From NCBI GenBank assembly GCA_964491515.1, contig CAZBGQ010000019.1, positions 1 to 34,242 on the forward strand: a stretch of 34,242 bases of DNA, in the 5' to 3' direction. The DNA comes from CAZBGQ01 sp964491515. GTDB lineage: Bacteria; Patescibacteriota; Gracilibacteria; UBA1369; UBA12473. Made by a program: the position numbers and the translations under genes. This document shows positions 24,656 through 32,840 of this stretch, one piece after another. Under the pieces are notes generated by a model. The model saw nothing but the letters and a program-made list of their open reading frames with translations, ran no database searches and had not been told where the DNA came from. Positions within the stretch are counted from its first letter, which is position 1. Each line of letters opens with the position of its first letter.

Positions 24656-26074
24656 TTAGTGAAGGTCATACCAATCAAACCCATCGGAACGCGGTAAATC
24701 ATGTTGTGCTTTAGGTCCTTCACCGCAATCTTTGTAACGTTCAGCTTTAAGTTTTTTACTACGGATTCGTGCAATAATTTTATCTGTCACACCCCATGCC
24801 GCAATGATTTCTGGGAACGTGAGAAAATAAGTTTTATCAGAAAGGAGTACATCGTTTAAGAGCATCGCATGCTCAGGAAGACAGCCCTCATTCTCGCAGC
24901 CAATAGGCGCGCTTGTTATCACGTCCTGTGTAACACGTCCTCCATGATGCTTGTTGAGTAGCTTGATGCTGATTTTTTCGTTGGGCTGAAGTTCGATGAC
25001 CACGCGATTGGGGCCTTCACTTGGTTTCTGGAAGGCAAATTTTTCTAACTCAATCACAATGTAAGTGTGTTTCTCGTTGAGCATTTTTCCAGTTCTCAAG
25101 TAAATCGGCACTCCGTACCAACTTTCTCGATCAATAAAAAGGCGAATCGCTGCAAATGTTTCTGTAGAGGAACTGTTCGGTACTTCCTTGCTTTTTCGAT
25201 AACTGGCGTACTGTCCAAGTGCAACATTTCTCCCGGATGCGATGAAATTTAGGGCCGAAAGAATGTTGTATTTTTCCTTCTGAACACTGACTGCACGCTC
25301 GGTGACCGGAATTGACATAGTAACCAATGCAAGAATCTGAAGTAAGTGTGACTGAACCATGTCTTTAAGAATTCCCACTTGATCAAAATAGCCGACACGA
25401 TCTTTGATTCCAATGTTTTCAAATGCGGTGATTTGAATGTTTGAAATTTGCTGCCCCTTAAGCATGTGGTTCAAAATTCGATTGGAATGACGCAAGTGCA
25501 AAATGCTTTGCACGGCTGATTTCCCAAGGTAATGGTCCAGAAGATAAACCTGTTCTTCATCGAAATAACGCGAAACGAAATGGTACAACTCAGTCGCAGA
25601 ATGAGTGTCCTCTCCAAACGGTTTTTCTATAATGAGACGGACGTTATTTTTGTGATTGGAAACACGACTTTCTCCGAGATTTTTAATGATAGGGCGAAAA
25701 ATTGTAGGAGGAACTGAAAAGTAAAATAGCCTGAGAATATTTAGTTTCCCTGCGGTTTCCTCAATGAAAGATGCAAATCGTTCGTAATCTTCAAGCTTAC
25801 TATAATCTCCCGTAAAATAATGCACATGCGTGAGTAGTTTCTCTAAAACCTTGGGGGCAACCTTTTGCTTGGCGTGCTTTTTAACAGAAGAGGCAAACTC
25901 TTTCCGAAAGGCTGCTTGCGATTTTTCCGTACGAGCATACCCAATTATCTTAAACTTTGATGGAAGTATTTTCTCCTCCATCATGGCATAAATAGCTGGA
26001 AATATTTTTATCTTTGCTAAGTCTCCAGAGGCACCGAAAATGGTGAGGACGAATGGTTTTTTAGGGATTTTCAT
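24656..26074 (-). CDS. zwf: Glucose-6-phosphate 1-dehydrogenase
   Basis: 472 residues from Met 26074. It oxidises glucose-6-phosphate to the lactone, making NADPH. The nucleotide site is LTIFGASGDLAKIKIFPAIY (about 10-29). LLDHYLGKSAVQ matches the RxDHYLGKE substrate motif with Ser for Glu; the catalytic His is probably in DMVQSHLLQILAL. YLRTGKML is also typical. A start 9 bp earlier (26083) is possible, but Met 26074 gives an ATGA overlap with gnd, the pattern used at three other junctions here. Confidence 0.95.
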   Translation of the reverse strand: MKIPKKPFVLTIFGASGDLAKIKIFPAIYAMMEEKILPSKFKIIGYARTEKSQAAFRKEFASSVKKHAKQKVAPKVLEKLLTHVHYFTGDYSKLEDYERFASFIEETAGKLNILRLFYFSVPPTIFRPIIKNLGESRVSNHKNNVRLIIEKPFGEDTHSATELYHFVSRYFDEEQVYLLDHYLGKSAVQSILHLRHSNRILNHMLKGQQISNIQITAFENIGIKDRVGYFDQVGILKDMVQSHLLQILALVTMSIPVTERAVSVQKEKYNILSALNFIASGRNVALGQYASYRKSKEVPNSSSTETFAAIRLFIDRESWYGVPIYLRTGKMLNEKHTYIVIELEKFAFQKPSEGPNRVVIELQPNEKISIKLLNKHHGGRVTQDVITSAPIGCENEGCLPEHAMLLNDVLLSDKTYFLTFPEIIAAWGVTDKIIARIRSKKLKAERYKDCGEGPKAQHDLPRSDGFDWYDLH

Positions 26075-27483
26075 AAGTTCCAATTAGTGTGAAAGGTGCC
26101 TTCGCGATCAGTTCGCTCATAAGTATGAGCTCCAAAGAAATCACGTAAGCCTTGAATAAAATTAGCTGATCCATGTGCCGATGTCAGCGTGTCCATGTAA
26201 GCCAGACTTGAGCTTAGTCCGGGGATTGGAACCTGATTTTGCACAGCGTATTCCGTCAATTCTCGAAGGTCTGGCAAGGCGTGCTTAAGTGGTCCTGCAA
26301 TGTCCGGAATCGTGAATAAATGATCCGGTTTTTCTGCAGACGCATAGGCTTTGTGTAGAAAATTAAGAAGATCGGCCCGAATGATGCACCCACCTTCCCA
26401 AATACGAGAAATCTCTGAAAGATTGACGTTCCATTCATGTTCATCTGACGCTCGCTGAATCAGATCATATCCTTGAGCGTAACAGATCAACATACCGGCA
26501 TAAAGTGCGTTTTCAAGTTGAGTTATGAATGATTCAAGGGGGATTTTTTTAGTAGACGCTGTCTTCTCAGAATATTGCTCACCAAGCATAGTGCGACGTG
26601 CTTTTTCAGCTGACAAGCTCCGTGCCGTAACCGCCACATTGATCGAAGGAATGGCCACACCTCTTTCAAATCCATCAATGGCTGTCCACCGCCCCGTACC
26701 CTTTTGACCTGCTTGATCAAGAATCTGATCAACAAGGTATCCCTCGGTAAGGTCGTCTTTGTGATCCAATACGGTAGTGGCTATTTCAAATAAAAATGAT
26801 TTGAGTTTTCCCTGATTGTACCCAGCAAAAATATCGGCAATATCGGCGGCTGATATTTCATAAATAGAACGAAGTATGTCGTAACCTTCAGCCATGAGTT
26901 GCATGACCGCGTACTCAATTCCGTTGTGTACCATTTTCACGTAATGACCAGCTCCATTTTCTCCAATGTGCGTCACGCAGGCACCTCCGTCAAAATCACG
27001 AGCGGCGATTGATTCTAGTAGCGGCTTGAGTGATTTCCAGGCATGAACCGAGCCTCCCGGCATGATGCTTGGACCATTCAAGGCTCCTTCTTCTCCCCCA
27101 GACACGCCCATTCCCATAAAATGTATTCCTTTTTCGATGAGAGACTTTTCTCGTCGGATGGTGTCGTTGAAATTTGAATTCCCCCCATCTATGAGAATAT
27201 CTTCTTTATCTAAGAAAGGGAGTAAGCCTTCAATCACACTGTCTACTGGTGCGCCGGCTTTAACCATGATTAAAATTCGTCGCGGTGTTTCCAGTCGTTC
27301 TACAAATTCACTCAACTCTTTTTCTCCAAAAAGATCATCGCTTCCATGCTCTTTGATGAACTTTGCCATGCCTTCGGTGGTGCGATTATAGACCACGGTT
27401 GGTATCTTGTGATTTGCCGCATTACGGGCTAAGTTTGCGCCCATTACGCCTAATCCGATGACGCCGATTTTTGCTTGAGGCAT
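26071..27483 (-). CDS. gnd: 6-phosphogluconate dehydrogenase (decarboxylating)
   Basis: 470 residues, the long homodimeric form. It makes ribulose-5-phosphate, CO2 and NADPH. Motifs: IGVIGLGVMGANLARNAA (NADP site, about 5-22), GMGVSGGEEGALNGPSIMPGG, and GAGHYVKMVHNGIEY with catalytic Lys and Asn. FFGAHTYERTDREGTFHTNW at the C-terminus is the substrate-binding tail of the long form. It starts 4 bp after the transaldolase stop and overlaps zwf by 4 bp. Confidence 0.97.
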   Translation of the reverse strand: MPQAKIGVIGLGVMGANLARNAANHKIPTVVYNRTTEGMAKFIKEHGSDDLFGEKELSEFVERLETPRRILIMVKAGAPVDSVIEGLLPFLDKEDILIDGGNSNFNDTIRREKSLIEKGIHFMGMGVSGGEEGALNGPSIMPGGSVHAWKSLKPLLESIAARDFDGGACVTHIGENGAGHYVKMVHNGIEYAVMQLMAEGYDILRSIYEISAADIADIFAGYNQGKLKSFLFEIATTVLDHKDDLTEGYLVDQILDQAGQKGTGRWTAIDGFERGVAIPSINVAVTARSLSAEKARRTMLGEQYSEKTASTKKIPLESFITQLENALYAGMLICYAQGYDLIQRASDEHEWNVNLSEISRIWEGGCIIRADLLNFLHKAYASAEKPDHLFTIPDIAGPLKHALPDLRELTEYAVQNQVPIPGLSSSLAYMDTLTSAHGSANFIQGLRDFFGAHTYERTDREGTFHTNWNL

Positions 27484-27487
27484 ATGA

Positions 27488-28135
27488 TTATTTTTTTACT
27501 GATTTCCAATCTTCAAGAAATTTGGCCAACCCACTATCTGTGAGAGGATGTTTAACAAGCTTATCCATAATGGAAGGTGGAATAGTGCACACATCCGCTC
27601 CAAGCTTAGCAGCCTCAACCACGTGACGCGGATGACGCACACTGGCCACTAGAATCCTTGTCTTGAAGTTGTATTGCTTATAAATTTCTGCGATTTCCTT
27701 AATCAAACCCATTCCATCTTCAGAAATATCATCCAACCTCCCAATAAAAGGACTCATATAAGTTGCCCCCGCCTTTGCTGCCAATAAGGCTTGGCTTGCA
27801 GAAAAAATGAGTGTGACGTTGGTCTTGATTTTTTCCTTAGAAAAAATTCGAACCGCGGCTAATCCTTCGAATGTCATAGGGATTTTGACTGTAATGTTTT
27901 TGTGCCATTTCGCGAATTTTCGACCTTCACGAACCATACCTTTAGTATCTGTAGAAATGACTTCTGCACTAATCGGACCATTCACTATTTTTGCGATGTC
28001 CTTGATGCGTTTTTCGAAAGAAACTCCCTTTTCCTTAGCTACGAGGCTGGGATTTGTGGTCACTCCATCAACTATTCCATAACTAGCGTATTTCTTAATA
28101 TCGTCCAAATTAGCTGTATCTAGGAAGAATTGCAT
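27488..28135 (-). CDS. tal: Transaldolase, small FSA/TalC type
   Basis: 215 residues from Met 28135, the size of the short FSA/TalC subfamily. It exchanges three-carbon units between sugar phosphates, or acts on fructose-6-phosphate in FSA enzymes. FFLDTANLDDIKKYASYG is the first strand and helix with the conserved Asp; VDGVTTNPSLVAKEKG follows; ITVKIPMTFEGLAAV holds the Schiff-base Lys. The longer frame to 28177 would extend into the promoter region, so it is rejected. First gene of the operon with gnd, zwf and pgl. Sequence alone does not settle transaldolase against F6P aldolase. Confidence 0.93.
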   Translation of the reverse strand: MQFFLDTANLDDIKKYASYGIVDGVTTNPSLVAKEKGVSFEKRIKDIAKIVNGPISAEVISTDTKGMVREGRKFAKWHKNITVKIPMTFEGLAAVRIFSKEKIKTNVTLIFSASQALLAAKAGATYMSPFIGRLDDISEDGMGLIKEIAEIYKQYNFKTRILVASVRHPRHVVEAAKLGADVCTIPPSIMDKLVKHPLTDSGLAKFLEDWKSVKK

Positions 28136-28167
28136 AGAGATGTATTTTAAATTTAGTGAACATTTCG

Positions 28168-28196
28168 AGTATAACATAACCTGGAAGGGGTGATAA
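28168..28196 (-). promoter_or_regulatory. Predicted promoter of the tal-gnd-zwf-pgl operon
   Basis: Minus-strand TTATCA (28191-28196), 17 bp, TATACT (28168-28173). Start near 28161, about 25 nt before Met 28135. Confidence 0.55.
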
Positions 28197-28232
28197 TTCA
28201 GTGACTTTCCTCACTCCCACTCACTCCCGTCC

Positions 28233-28260
28233 TTGACTTTTCCTATTTAAGTGCTATCAT
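28233..28260 (+). promoter_or_regulatory. Predicted promoter for the gene at 28290
   Basis: TTGACT (28233-28238), 16 bp, TATCAT (28255-28260) with a TGC extended -10. Start near 28267, about 23 nt before the ATG. Confidence 0.6.
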
Positions 28261-28289
28261 TACCCCCTTGTTCATTTTAATCCTTCCTC

Positions 28290-28934
28290 ATGGGAGACCG
28301 TACAGAATACCCTCAAGTAACCCCATTAGATCAGCTTCGATACGAAGTTGGGGATCTTTTGTCTGTCCTTAAAAATGAGCGTCCTAGCCTAGATAATATC
28401 GCGGTTTATAGAGTAAGGAATACTGTGCAGGAACTTTTAGCTAAAGGAGGAAAGGATCCTGTCCATTTTTTAGATGACAGCTTAAATGCAATAGGCGACT
28501 GTAGAGAATATTGGCATAATGCTAGACAATTCATCTTGGTGGGCTATACCCGTCGAGTCCGAAAAGCACTGAAGCCTATTCTTAGAGCTATTGAAGCAAG
28601 AAACGCAGCTCCTTCTCTCGAAGAGCTTGAAACAGCTATGGGATCCCTCTGTGAGACCTTTTCCCAATTCCTGGAGGATTTTCCCGAAGCTGACAGAAGC
28701 AATTCTATAACTAAGCAACCAGAAACTGAAGCTAAAGGCGAGGAGCCTCCAGCGGAAAGACCGGCACCCAATAAGTCAAAAGACTTCATTCCCGCTTCGT
28801 CCGCACCATTGGGTGACTGGCATAAACCAACAGACAGACGAGTTAGAGCTTTTCGAAATCGCCAAAGAACGAGGCGTGAAATATATGGGAGAGAAATGCC
28901 ATTTATAGATAGAGATGGAGACGGCGACAGATAA
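28290..28934 (+). CDS. Hypothetical helical protein with Asp-rich end
   Basis: 214 residues, soluble, no signal peptide. Residues 1-125 are likely helical (LDQLRYEVGDLLSVLKNE, IAVYRVRNTVQELLAKG, YTRRVRKALKPILRAIEAR, LEELETAMGSLCETFSQFLEDF). Residues 130-175 are a Pro/Glu-rich linker, then a very basic patch (RRVRAFRNRQRTRREIYGRE). It ends with FIDRDGDGDR, similar to the start of calcium-binding loops. No family is recognised. It has a good promoter of its own and stops 22 bp before the convergent tRNA-Pro gene. Confidence 0.65.
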   Translation: MGDRTEYPQVTPLDQLRYEVGDLLSVLKNERPSLDNIAVYRVRNTVQELLAKGGKDPVHFLDDSLNAIGDCREYWHNARQFILVGYTRRVRKALKPILRAIEARNAAPSLEELETAMGSLCETFSQFLEDFPEADRSNSITKQPETEAKGEEPPAERPAPNKSKDFIPASSAPLGDWHKPTDRRVRAFRNRQRTRREIYGREMPFIDRDGDGDR

Positions 28935-28944
28935 TAGCGCATCA

Positions 28945-29042
28945 TTAAACCCAGTGTCGGGGTGAGAGGACTTGAACCTCCGACCTCACGACCCCCAGCC
29001 GTGCGCGCTACCAACTGCGCCACACCCCGGCACTGGGTTTAA
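28945..29042. repeat. 12-bp inverted repeat around tRNA-Pro
   Basis: TTAAACCCAGTG (28945-28956) and CACTGGGTTTAA (29031-29042) are perfect inverted copies directly outside the tRNA. They extend the acceptor helix by 12 bp with a single mismatch at 28957/29030. Confidence 0.9.
28957..29029 (-). tRNA. tRNA-Pro (GGG)
   Basis: Acceptor CGGGGTG/CACCCCG, D stem GCGC/GCGC with loop AGTTGGTA, anticodon stem CACGG/TCGTG with loop CTGGGGG (anticodon GGG), T arm GGAGG-TTCAAGT-CCTCT. No CCA is encoded; the next bases are CAC. Confidence 0.93.
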
Positions 29043-29095
29043 CTTCACTAAGCGTGAAAGGATCTTTAAGCTAGATCTCTCTTGATTGCATAGCG

Positions 29096-29148
29096 GCCCC
29101 GCTAAGCGGGGCATTAAGGTCACTGGGTCGCTACGCTTCCTGTGACTT
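29096..29148. other. Two hairpins between the tRNA genes
   Basis: 29096-29112 is GCCCCGC-TAA-GCGGGGC, a 7-bp stem with 3-nt loop. 29116-29148 pairs AAG(G)TCAC with GTGACTT, with further pairing inside. Neither is followed by a T-run on either strand, so they are not typical intrinsic terminators. They lie in the transcript 3' of tRNA-Leu. Confidence 0.6.
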
Positions 29149-29234
29149 GGTGCCGAAGATGGGAATCGAACCCATACTCCCGTAAGGGAACACGATTTTG
29201 AGTCGTGCGCGTCTACCAGTTCCGCCACTTCGGC
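29148..29234 (-). tRNA. tRNA-Leu (CAA)
   Basis: Acceptor GCCGAAG/CTTCGGC, D stem and loop with AACTGGTAGA, anticodon stem CACGA/TCGTG with loop CTCAAAA (anticodon CAA), a long variable arm (class II), T arm ATGGG-TTCGATT-CCCAT. CCA is encoded, unlike the neighbouring tRNA-Pro. Confidence 0.95.
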
Positions 29235-29316
29235 TAAATGAGAAAGAGCCCGGTTAAAATAACAATTTTTTGATGAATTGGCTAGGGGAGTTGCTTCTAA
29301 TCGGACAGAAACGACC

Positions 29317-30252
29317 TCAACCTATATCAGGCCAGCTCCCATATTCTCCGTCTTCTCTCATCTGATCCTTAATGGCTTTCACTTTTCGATGCCACTCATC
29401 CGGTTCGTATTTTTTATTCAGGATTTCGTACTCCCCATGATTTCGATACACACATCCAAACATGTACTTAGAATTAAACACTCCTTCACAATATTCAGAA
29501 TTTGAAATGTGCTCACAGTAGTAACAGAAATTACAGTTGTACCCTTTCCCAACATTGATGAGTTGGTAACACAACTCTAGGTCTACCGCGTGGTAGATAT
29601 CATACGTCTCAGAGGTTCGATCACCGTACACATTGTAAACATGATCAAGATACCCAGAATCCTGGCATCCAGTTACATTAAATCCACTTACAACGTTTTG
29701 ACAGTTTTCAATAAGATGACCAGTGCAGTTTTCCGTTTGAAGTTGTCGACTGGCCATACGGGGCGTTTTCTTTTGCAATTCAAAAAACTTCTTCCCTATA
29801 TCGGCCATGACTTTTGGATCTTTTAAATCGAGCTCCGCCATACGTTTTTCATATTCCTCTCGAGTGAGTTTCTCATTTAAAAAATAGTATTGTTTGCGAC
29901 GAAGACCTACACATGCAAAGCAATTTTGGCAGCTAACACAGTCATAGCAAAATTTGCAGTCCGAGCAGGTTTTGCATTCCTGACAAAAATCACAATTATA
30001 ACAATCTCGACTATCAACACATTGATAACAAAGCTCACAATTCCTTACGAATGAATTGTCGTACGAGGTTCGACAATTTTCTGCCATATCTACATATCCA
30101 CAATCTTGAAGGTCATCGGAATCGAAACACAAATAAGAATTTTTAGATAAATAGAGGAAATCACCGTATGGACAATTCTGATTTTGGTAACCATGAACCG
30201 CAACGTGAGGTTGCTTATAATACAAACGTTTGAAATCGTCGAAGAAGGTCAT
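29317..30252 (-). CDS. Cys-rich repeat protein, function unknown
   Basis: 311 residues with about 27 Cys. From residue about 27 to 115 most Cys are spaced C-x2-C (CELCYQC, CYNCDFCQEC, CSDCKFCYDC, CQNCFAC), and a second block follows (about 175-265: ENCQN, CYQL, CNFCYYC, YCEG, FGC). After each block comes a similar segment: RKQYYFLNEKLTREEYEKRM and EYEILNKKYEPDEWHRKV, so the protein is an internal duplication. The regular spacing suggests a repeat solenoid or metal-binding array. I recall similar FGCVGLR..YxILNKxYxxEEY proteins in CPR genomes without known function. No signal peptide. It starts 20 bp after the VirD4-like ATPase and is probably co-transcribed with it. Confidence 0.85.
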   Translation of the reverse strand: MTFFDDFKRLYYKQPHVAVHGYQNQNCPYGDFLYLSKNSYLCFDSDDLQDCGYVDMAENCRTSYDNSFVRNCELCYQCVDSRDCYNCDFCQECKTCSDCKFCYDCVSCQNCFACVGLRRKQYYFLNEKLTREEYEKRMAELDLKDPKVMADIGKKFFELQKKTPRMASRQLQTENCTGHLIENCQNVVSGFNVTGCQDSGYLDHVYNVYGDRTSETYDIYHAVDLELCYQLINVGKGYNCNFCYYCEHISNSEYCEGVFNSKYMFGCVYRNHGEYEILNKKYEPDEWHRKVKAIKDQMREDGEYGSWPDIG

Positions 30253-30272
30253 AGTAGTACTATACTGGAAAA

Positions 30273-32519
30273 TTAAACAATCGGCGCCTCAAAGTTTTCT
30301 TGGCCTGCGTCGAGAAGCACTTCCTTCCCTGGTTCGGCCGACGCATTCTCGTCCCATGTACGTAAAATTTCCTGAACTTCAGGGAGGGGACGGCAGTATT
30401 TTGCCCGGGAAATATCACGGATTTCTTTGGAAAGATCGTGTGTGATCGGAGGAACATCAATGGTACGAGCAGAAAAAGCATCCTTGATTTCGCCATCAAT
30501 CGACATTTTAATGTACATTTCTCGAACACCGAGATTAATAATATCGCGAACCATGAATTTAGGGGTGTACTCTTTTTCTAATGAAACCGCATCTTCTGCG
30601 CCTACACGGAAATTGATAATAGAACCCACATTCCCAAATACGGTGGTTTTAACAAGGTCTGATAACTGTCCCATGTACTGATGAGCCATGGTTAGATTGA
30701 GACGATACTTACGCGCTTCAGATAAAATCTCCGCAAAAGTATCAGTTGCAAAATATTGAAACTCATCACAATAGAGATAGAAATCTTTGCGCTGTTCTTC
30801 TGGCATATCGGCTCGTTGCATGGCCGCCTGCTGCATTTTGGTAATCATCATAGCCCCGATGAGACCACAGTTTTCTTCCCCTAATTTACCTTTTGAAATT
30901 TTCATAAGAAGAATTTTTTGACCGTCCATGATTTCACGAATATTCACCTTGTTCTCAGGTTGTCCTACAATGTTTCGAATCAGACTGGTGGACACGAATT
31001 GCCCTACCTTATTGAGCAGCGGCATGATGGCTTCATTGTCGAATTTTTCACTCCATCCTGCAAATTCATTGACCCAAAAGTTTTTAACCACAGAGTCTTG
31101 AATGTTAGCTACAATTTTTTGGCGATAATTTTTATCGGAAAGCATCTTGAGAATTGAAAGCACGGTTGTGTTGGGGGAGTCCAAAAGAGCCAACGTCGTA
31201 TAGCGAAGCACATGCTCCAATCGATTGGTCCAGTTATTTCCGAATAGTTTTTTAAAAATCTCCACAAATCCAATAGTCACACGGATGCGATACTCTTCAG
31301 GCACTTGCTCAAGTGGATTGAACGCGATAGGAAACTCCATGTCTCCTGGATCGAAAATAATCACATCGTCTTTTCGATGTTCGGGAACGTATTTCAAAAC
31401 ATTGTCCACAAGATCACCATGAGGATCTAACACCCCCACTCCTTTCCCTGCTTGAATATCAGAAGCAATGAGAAGTTCGAGCATCTTGCTTTTTCCTGTG
31501 CCACTCTTTCCAACCACATATAGATGACGGCGGCGATCGACACGCTTAATGCCGAAACGAGTGTTCTGGCTGTGATAGTTGGTTGTCCCAAATACAGACA
31601 TTTCATTAGCAGGGATGCTTCCTTCTTTTGGAAGACTTTCCGGGGGTTCTTTTTTGCGAGACACCACATGTACAATGTGGGGAACTTGATCAGGGTGTGG
31701 GTAGTGATAAACAGAAGCGAGCTCTTCAACATTAAAGAGGAACGATGGCCCAAATTTCAGATTGGCATAATCCCTGAGAAATCCTTCTGGGTTGGCTTTA
31801 ACTCCTTTGAAACTATTATAATCCGTCGTATTAAACTGAAAGAAAGCCCGCTTAAGGCTTTCGAGCTTGGCTTCAGCCATGGCCTGAGTGGGCGCGGCGT
31901 AACCGATTCGAATGCCAACTTGATATACATTTTTTTCAGCTTTTTTGTGGAATTCTTCCTTCTCGGCAGTACGGAGGGCTGCTTTCCCCTTGAGTTTCAT
32001 GTAATCACGAAGACGAAAAACATTCTTGATGCTGGTTTTTTTCATCCGCCATTTACGTCCCAGATTTAGGCTCCATGTTTCTTCCAGTGGTTTACTAATG
32101 ACCTGAATCCAAGCTTCTTCTCCATTGGAAGCTTTCGACAATACAGAAAAAATCCCCACTAATGAATCATCTTCGAACTGAGGATGAGATTTAATGGGAT
32201 AAATATCGCTGCGTTCGAGCACCATGTTGGCGCATGCAAATCCCTTATCTTTATTCAATACATCGGTGTGAATGTAATCTTTAACTTCCGTGATTTCAGC
32301 GTCTGGGTAGTTCGCATAAATTTGTCCTTCAACCACATAACGCCCTTCTGCCGGCACGCGCACATAAAAATATATATGCTGATGAGCGGACACAAGTTCA
32401 AATCCAACGGGGACATTGGTCATGATCTCATTCAAATTATTGAGGACTTCTTCAAAAGCGGTCTCTTTATTCTCGCTTGGCGGAATTTTTACTAGTAGAT
32501 TGTGCAGTCGACGGCTCAT
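30273..32519 (-). CDS. VirD4/TraG-like HerA-FtsK superfamily ATPase
   Basis: 748 residues. The first 290 are an unrecognised region lacking clear membrane helices. Walker A is GKSGTGKS (337-344), followed by GVLDPHGDLVDNVL and VIIFDPGDMEFPIAFNPL. Walker B is FYLYCDEFQYF, and LTMAHQYMGQL plus VGSIINFRVGAEDA resemble the sensor and TraM-recognition part of coupling ATPases. The enzyme probably moves DNA or protein by ATP hydrolysis. No other type IV secretion genes are near, so a conjugation role is not shown; a housekeeping DNA pump is as likely. It has a strong predicted promoter (32590-32618) and a 64-nt leader. Confidence 0.85.
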   Translation of the reverse strand: MSRRLHNLLVKIPPSENKETAFEEVLNNLNEIMTNVPVGFELVSAHQHIYFYVRVPAEGRYVVEGQIYANYPDAEITEVKDYIHTDVLNKDKGFACANMVLERSDIYPIKSHPQFEDDSLVGIFSVLSKASNGEEAWIQVISKPLEETWSLNLGRKWRMKKTSIKNVFRLRDYMKLKGKAALRTAEKEEFHKKAEKNVYQVGIRIGYAAPTQAMAEAKLESLKRAFFQFNTTDYNSFKGVKANPEGFLRDYANLKFGPSFLFNVEELASVYHYPHPDQVPHIVHVVSRKKEPPESLPKEGSIPANEMSVFGTTNYHSQNTRFGIKRVDRRRHLYVVGKSGTGKSKMLELLIASDIQAGKGVGVLDPHGDLVDNVLKYVPEHRKDDVIIFDPGDMEFPIAFNPLEQVPEEYRIRVTIGFVEIFKKLFGNNWTNRLEHVLRYTTLALLDSPNTTVLSILKMLSDKNYRQKIVANIQDSVVKNFWVNEFAGWSEKFDNEAIMPLLNKVGQFVSTSLIRNIVGQPENKVNIREIMDGQKILLMKISKGKLGEENCGLIGAMMITKMQQAAMQRADMPEEQRKDFYLYCDEFQYFATDTFAEILSEARKYRLNLTMAHQYMGQLSDLVKTTVFGNVGSIINFRVGAEDAVSLEKEYTPKFMVRDIINLGVREMYIKMSIDGEIKDAFSARTIDVPPITHDLSKEIRDISRAKYCRPLPEVQEILRTWDENASAEPGKEVLLDAGQENFEAPIV

Positions 32520-32589
32520 GGATGCGGTGTTTTTTCGAGGCTAGATAGGCGCAAATCATGCTCGCGCGTGTATACCTTAGTCGTTTTTT

Positions 32590-32618
32590 ATTATAGCATA
32601 AAATTAACCAGTGGGCAA
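32590..32618 (-). promoter_or_regulatory. Predicted promoter for the VirD4-like ATPase operon
   Basis: Minus-strand TTGCCC (32613-32618), 17 bp, TATAAT (32590-32595) with TGC just before the -10. Confidence 0.65.
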
Positions 32619-32681
32619 CCATCTTGTGTGTCGAGTGAGATCGACTGGGGAGTGGCTTTTCGTGGGTAACTTTTTTTGACC

Positions 32682-32749
32682 GTAGAATTGCAAAATTCTA
32701 ACACCACATTTCCGGGTTTAATTCTCGGGTTATGTCAAATGAATTCTAC
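32682..32749 (+). repeat. 68-nt hairpin element, copy C
   Basis: Closed by GTAGAATT (32682-32689) and AATTCTAC (32742-32749), a perfect 8-bp stem at the same positions as copies A and B but with another sequence. Inner blocks CACATTTCCGGG and TTATGTCAAATG match. CCGGG/CTCGG forms an apical stem around TTTAATT. The left arm has a rival partner: TAGAATT-GCAA-AATTCTA (32683-32700), a 7-bp stem with a GNRA loop, which cannot form together with the closing stem. Confidence 0.8.
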
Positions 32750-32789
32750 AGTTGATTTTTAGGATGTATAAATGTTGGTCTGACAGGGG

Positions 32790-32818
32790 TTGCGAGGATT
32801 CCAGTTTTTTGCTATAAT
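32790..32818 (+). promoter_or_regulatory. Predicted promoter for the gene at 32841
   Basis: TTGCGA (32790-32795), 17 bp, TATAAT (32813-32818) with TGC just before it. Start near 32825, about 16 nt before the ATG. The -35 is 40 bp downstream of element C. Confidence 0.65.
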
Positions 32819-32840
32819 AGTTAGATTTAACAAATGCCCC

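Larger units (their letters stand above)
32520..32840. other. 321-bp intergenic region between divergent genes
   Basis: It holds, in order, the leader and promoter of the ATPase gene (to 32618), about 60 bp with a small hairpin GTCGA-N6-TCGAC but no gene, hairpin element C (32682-32749), and the promoter of the gene at 32841 (32790-32818). Confidence 0.8.
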
